In this document: piece after piece, positions 6,071 to 7,285 of the stretch
How the letters are laid out: the number at the start of each line of letters is the position of its first letter
Position numbering within the stretch: position 1 is the stretch's first letter
Assembly (NCBI GenBank): GCA_021741085.1
Contig: JAIOYM010000053.1
Location: forward strand, 1 to 7,285
DNA from: Rickettsiaceae bacterium
GTDB taxonomy: Bacteria; Pseudomonadota; Alphaproteobacteria; Rickettsiales; Rickettsiaceae
Reading direction: 5' to 3'
Length of the DNA stretch: 7,285 bases
Made by a program: the position numbers and the translations under genes
Notes under the pieces: model-generated
The model's input: only the letters and a program-made list of their open reading frames with translations
Told to the model about the DNA's origin: nothing
Databases searched by the model: none

Positions 6071-6469
6071 ATGAATAACGATGTTAACAACGAAGAGTTC
6101 AATGAATCTGAAAACGAATCAGATAGCATGATAAGCGAAACTATATTAGTAGAAGATGAGCCTTATGAGGCAGAAGCAGACAATAGCTTTTTGTTGGATA
6201 CATTGAAAGGGGCTCTGCCTTTATTGTTGATTTTCTTTGTATTTTATTTCTTGTTATTAAGACCACAAGAAAAAAGACGCAAAGTTCTTGAAGATATGAT
6301 TAAAAGTTTAAAAAAAGGCGAAAAAGTTATAACTACCGGTGGTATCATAGGCGTTGTTACTAAAATCAATGAAAGCCAAAATACTGTTAATCTTAAGATA
6401 TCTAATAATGTTGAAGATGTAGAATTCTCTAGGTCTGCAATTATTGAGATTATTTCTAGAAACAAATAA
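6071..6469 (+). CDS. yajC: Sec translocon accessory subunit YajC
   Basis: YajC is a small inner-membrane protein of the SecDF-YajC complex that assists Sec-dependent export. The 132-residue product has the family core: one transmembrane helix at about residues 47-63, then the invariant RPQEKRRK (64-71) and the cytoplasmic domain KSLKKGEKVITTGGIIGVVTKI (78-99) and VEFSRSAIIEII. E. coli YajC has 110 residues; the extra length is an N-terminal segment of about 42 residues that is strikingly acidic (14 Asp or Glu, no Lys or Arg before Lys46). Similar but variable N-terminal extensions are known to me in Rickettsiales. The ATG at 6071 is the first in frame; an internal Met20 is possible but less likely. 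No Shine-Dalgarno motif is clear. It is followed 23 bp later by secD, the standard operon order. Confidence 0.95.
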   Translation: MNNDVNNEEFNESENESDSMISETILVEDEPYEAEADNSFLLDTLKGALPLLLIFFVFYFLLLRPQEKRRKVLEDMIKSLKKGEKVITTGGIIGVVTKINESQNTVNLKISNNVEDVEFSRSAIIEIISRNK

Positions 6470-6492
6470 AACAAAAAATAAAACTTAAAATC

Positions 6493-7285
6493 ATGAAAAA
6501 AATTGAGGTAGGAAAAATTTTACTTGTATTGATGGTAATATTTATCACCTCAATTATATCCATTTCCAGTTTTTCTTCTAGAAATCTTTTTGGGCTAAAA
6601 AACAAATTAAATCTAGGTTTAGATTTAAAAGGTGGTGTACATCTTCTATTGGAGGTGGATTTCGATCACTACGTTAATGACCAAATGGATATGCTTCTTG
6701 GTTCTTTACGCAAAGAATTTAGAAATAACAAAATAGCATATAAAAATTTAAAGCTAGATAACAATAATTACATAACATTTTCTTCTGATTCAAACCAGTT
6801 TGATGCCATTAGAAATGCAGCAAGAGATGTAAGCAACTCTTTACGCGTTGAATCTAATGAGGGTAATTTCAAACTATTTTATGATGAATATAAACTTTCT
6901 GAGTTGCAAAACACATTACTGGAAAGGTCTATAGAAATAGTGCGTATGAGGGTTGATAGCAGCGGTACTAAAGAGCCTAATATACAGCAGCAGGGAACAA
7001 ATTACATTTTACTGCAAATGCCTGGTGTTGATGATCCTGGAGAAATTAGAAATATTTTAGGAAAAACGGCAAAGTTAACTTTTCATTTGGTAAGTGAAGA
7101 AGGAAATATGCTTCTCAACCAAGGCAAGGCTTTACCCGTTAATGCAAAACTTATACCATATCAATCCGATGAACGTAAAGATTATAAAATCGCCATACAG
7201 AAAAAATCATTACTTTCAGGCGATATGTTGACTAATGCAAATATGGCGCTATCTGAAGGTGAAGCTATTGTAGAATTTAGCTTTA
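6493..7285 (+). CDS. secD: Protein translocase subunit SecD, N-terminal part (cut by window edge)
   Basis: SecD, with SecF, uses the proton-motive force to pull proteins through SecYEG on the periplasmic side. The visible 264 residues begin with the first transmembrane helix (about 7-26), then the conserved NLGLDLKGGVHLLLEVD block (40-56), the periplasmic P1 region including RSIEIVRMRVDSSGTKEPNI (145-164) and QMPGVDDPGEIRNILGKTAKLTFHLV (175-200), and the start of the next block LSGDMLTNANMALSEGEAIV (241-260). The remaining membrane helices lie beyond the window. The ATG at 6493 is chosen because it directly precedes the charged MKKIEVGK end of the first helix and follows yajC by 23 bp. The reading frame is intact up to the edge. 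No Shine-Dalgarno sequence is visible. Confidence 0.96.
   Translation, partial: MKKIEVGKILLVLMVIFITSIISISSFSSRNLFGLKNKLNLGLDLKGGVHLLLEVDFDHYVNDQMDMLLGSLRKEFRNNKIAYKNLKLDNNNYITFSSDSNQFDAIRNAARDVSNSLRVESNEGNFKLFYDEYKLSELQNTLLERSIEIVRMRVDSSGTKEPNIQQQGTNYILLQMPGVDDPGEIRNILGKTAKLTFHLVSEEGNMLLNQGKALPVNAKLIPYQSDERKDYKIAIQKKSLLSGDMLTNANMALSEGEAIVEFSF

Noticed and set aside
6244..6474. Minus-strand reading frame of 76 codons opposite yajC
   Set aside because: It is the complement of a well-supported yajC and matches no known family.

Overview
The window is an AT-rich stretch of an alphaproteobacterial chromosome, most likely from the order Rickettsiales (an obligate intracellular or endosymbiotic bacterium). 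Four things point there: strong A/T bias in codons and spacers; S9 and L13 proteins of alphaproteobacterial type; an RNase P RNA of bacterial A-type architecture with AU-rich helices; and a secreted eukaryote-like OTU-type protease fused to an autotransporter barrel, which fits a life inside eukaryotic cells. The species cannot be named from the sequence alone.

Layout. Positions 1-336 hold no convincing gene. This is a junkyard of short direct repeats: two tandem copies of a 26-bp sequence resembling the terminal inverted repeat of an IS30-family insertion sequence, two copies of an unrelated 26-bp repeat, and what looks like one orphaned arm of a GC-rich terminator. Positions 337-2761 carry three housekeeping genes on the minus strand: fumC (fumarase class II), then rplM-rpsI (ribosomal proteins L13 and S9) as the usual two-gene operon with its own near-consensus promoter. 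Divergent from fumC, 2962-5094 encodes a 710-residue protein with a signal peptide, an OTU-like cysteine protease passenger and a C-terminal 12-strand-type autotransporter beta-domain. It sits behind a near-perfect sigma-70 promoter.

From 5342 onward everything is on the plus strand: tRNA-Arg(UCU) with encoded CCA, RNase P RNA (rnpB), then yajC and the first 264 codons of secD, which runs off the right edge. yajC-secD are accessory subunits of the Sec translocon. They would help export proteins such as the OTU autotransporter across the inner membrane before its barrel inserts in the outer membrane, but this is the general pathway and not evidence of a dedicated link.

The most notable item is the OTU autotransporter: a candidate surface-displayed or released deubiquitinase aimed at the host ubiquitin system. 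The rest is ordinary core genome apart from the repeat cluster at the left edge.
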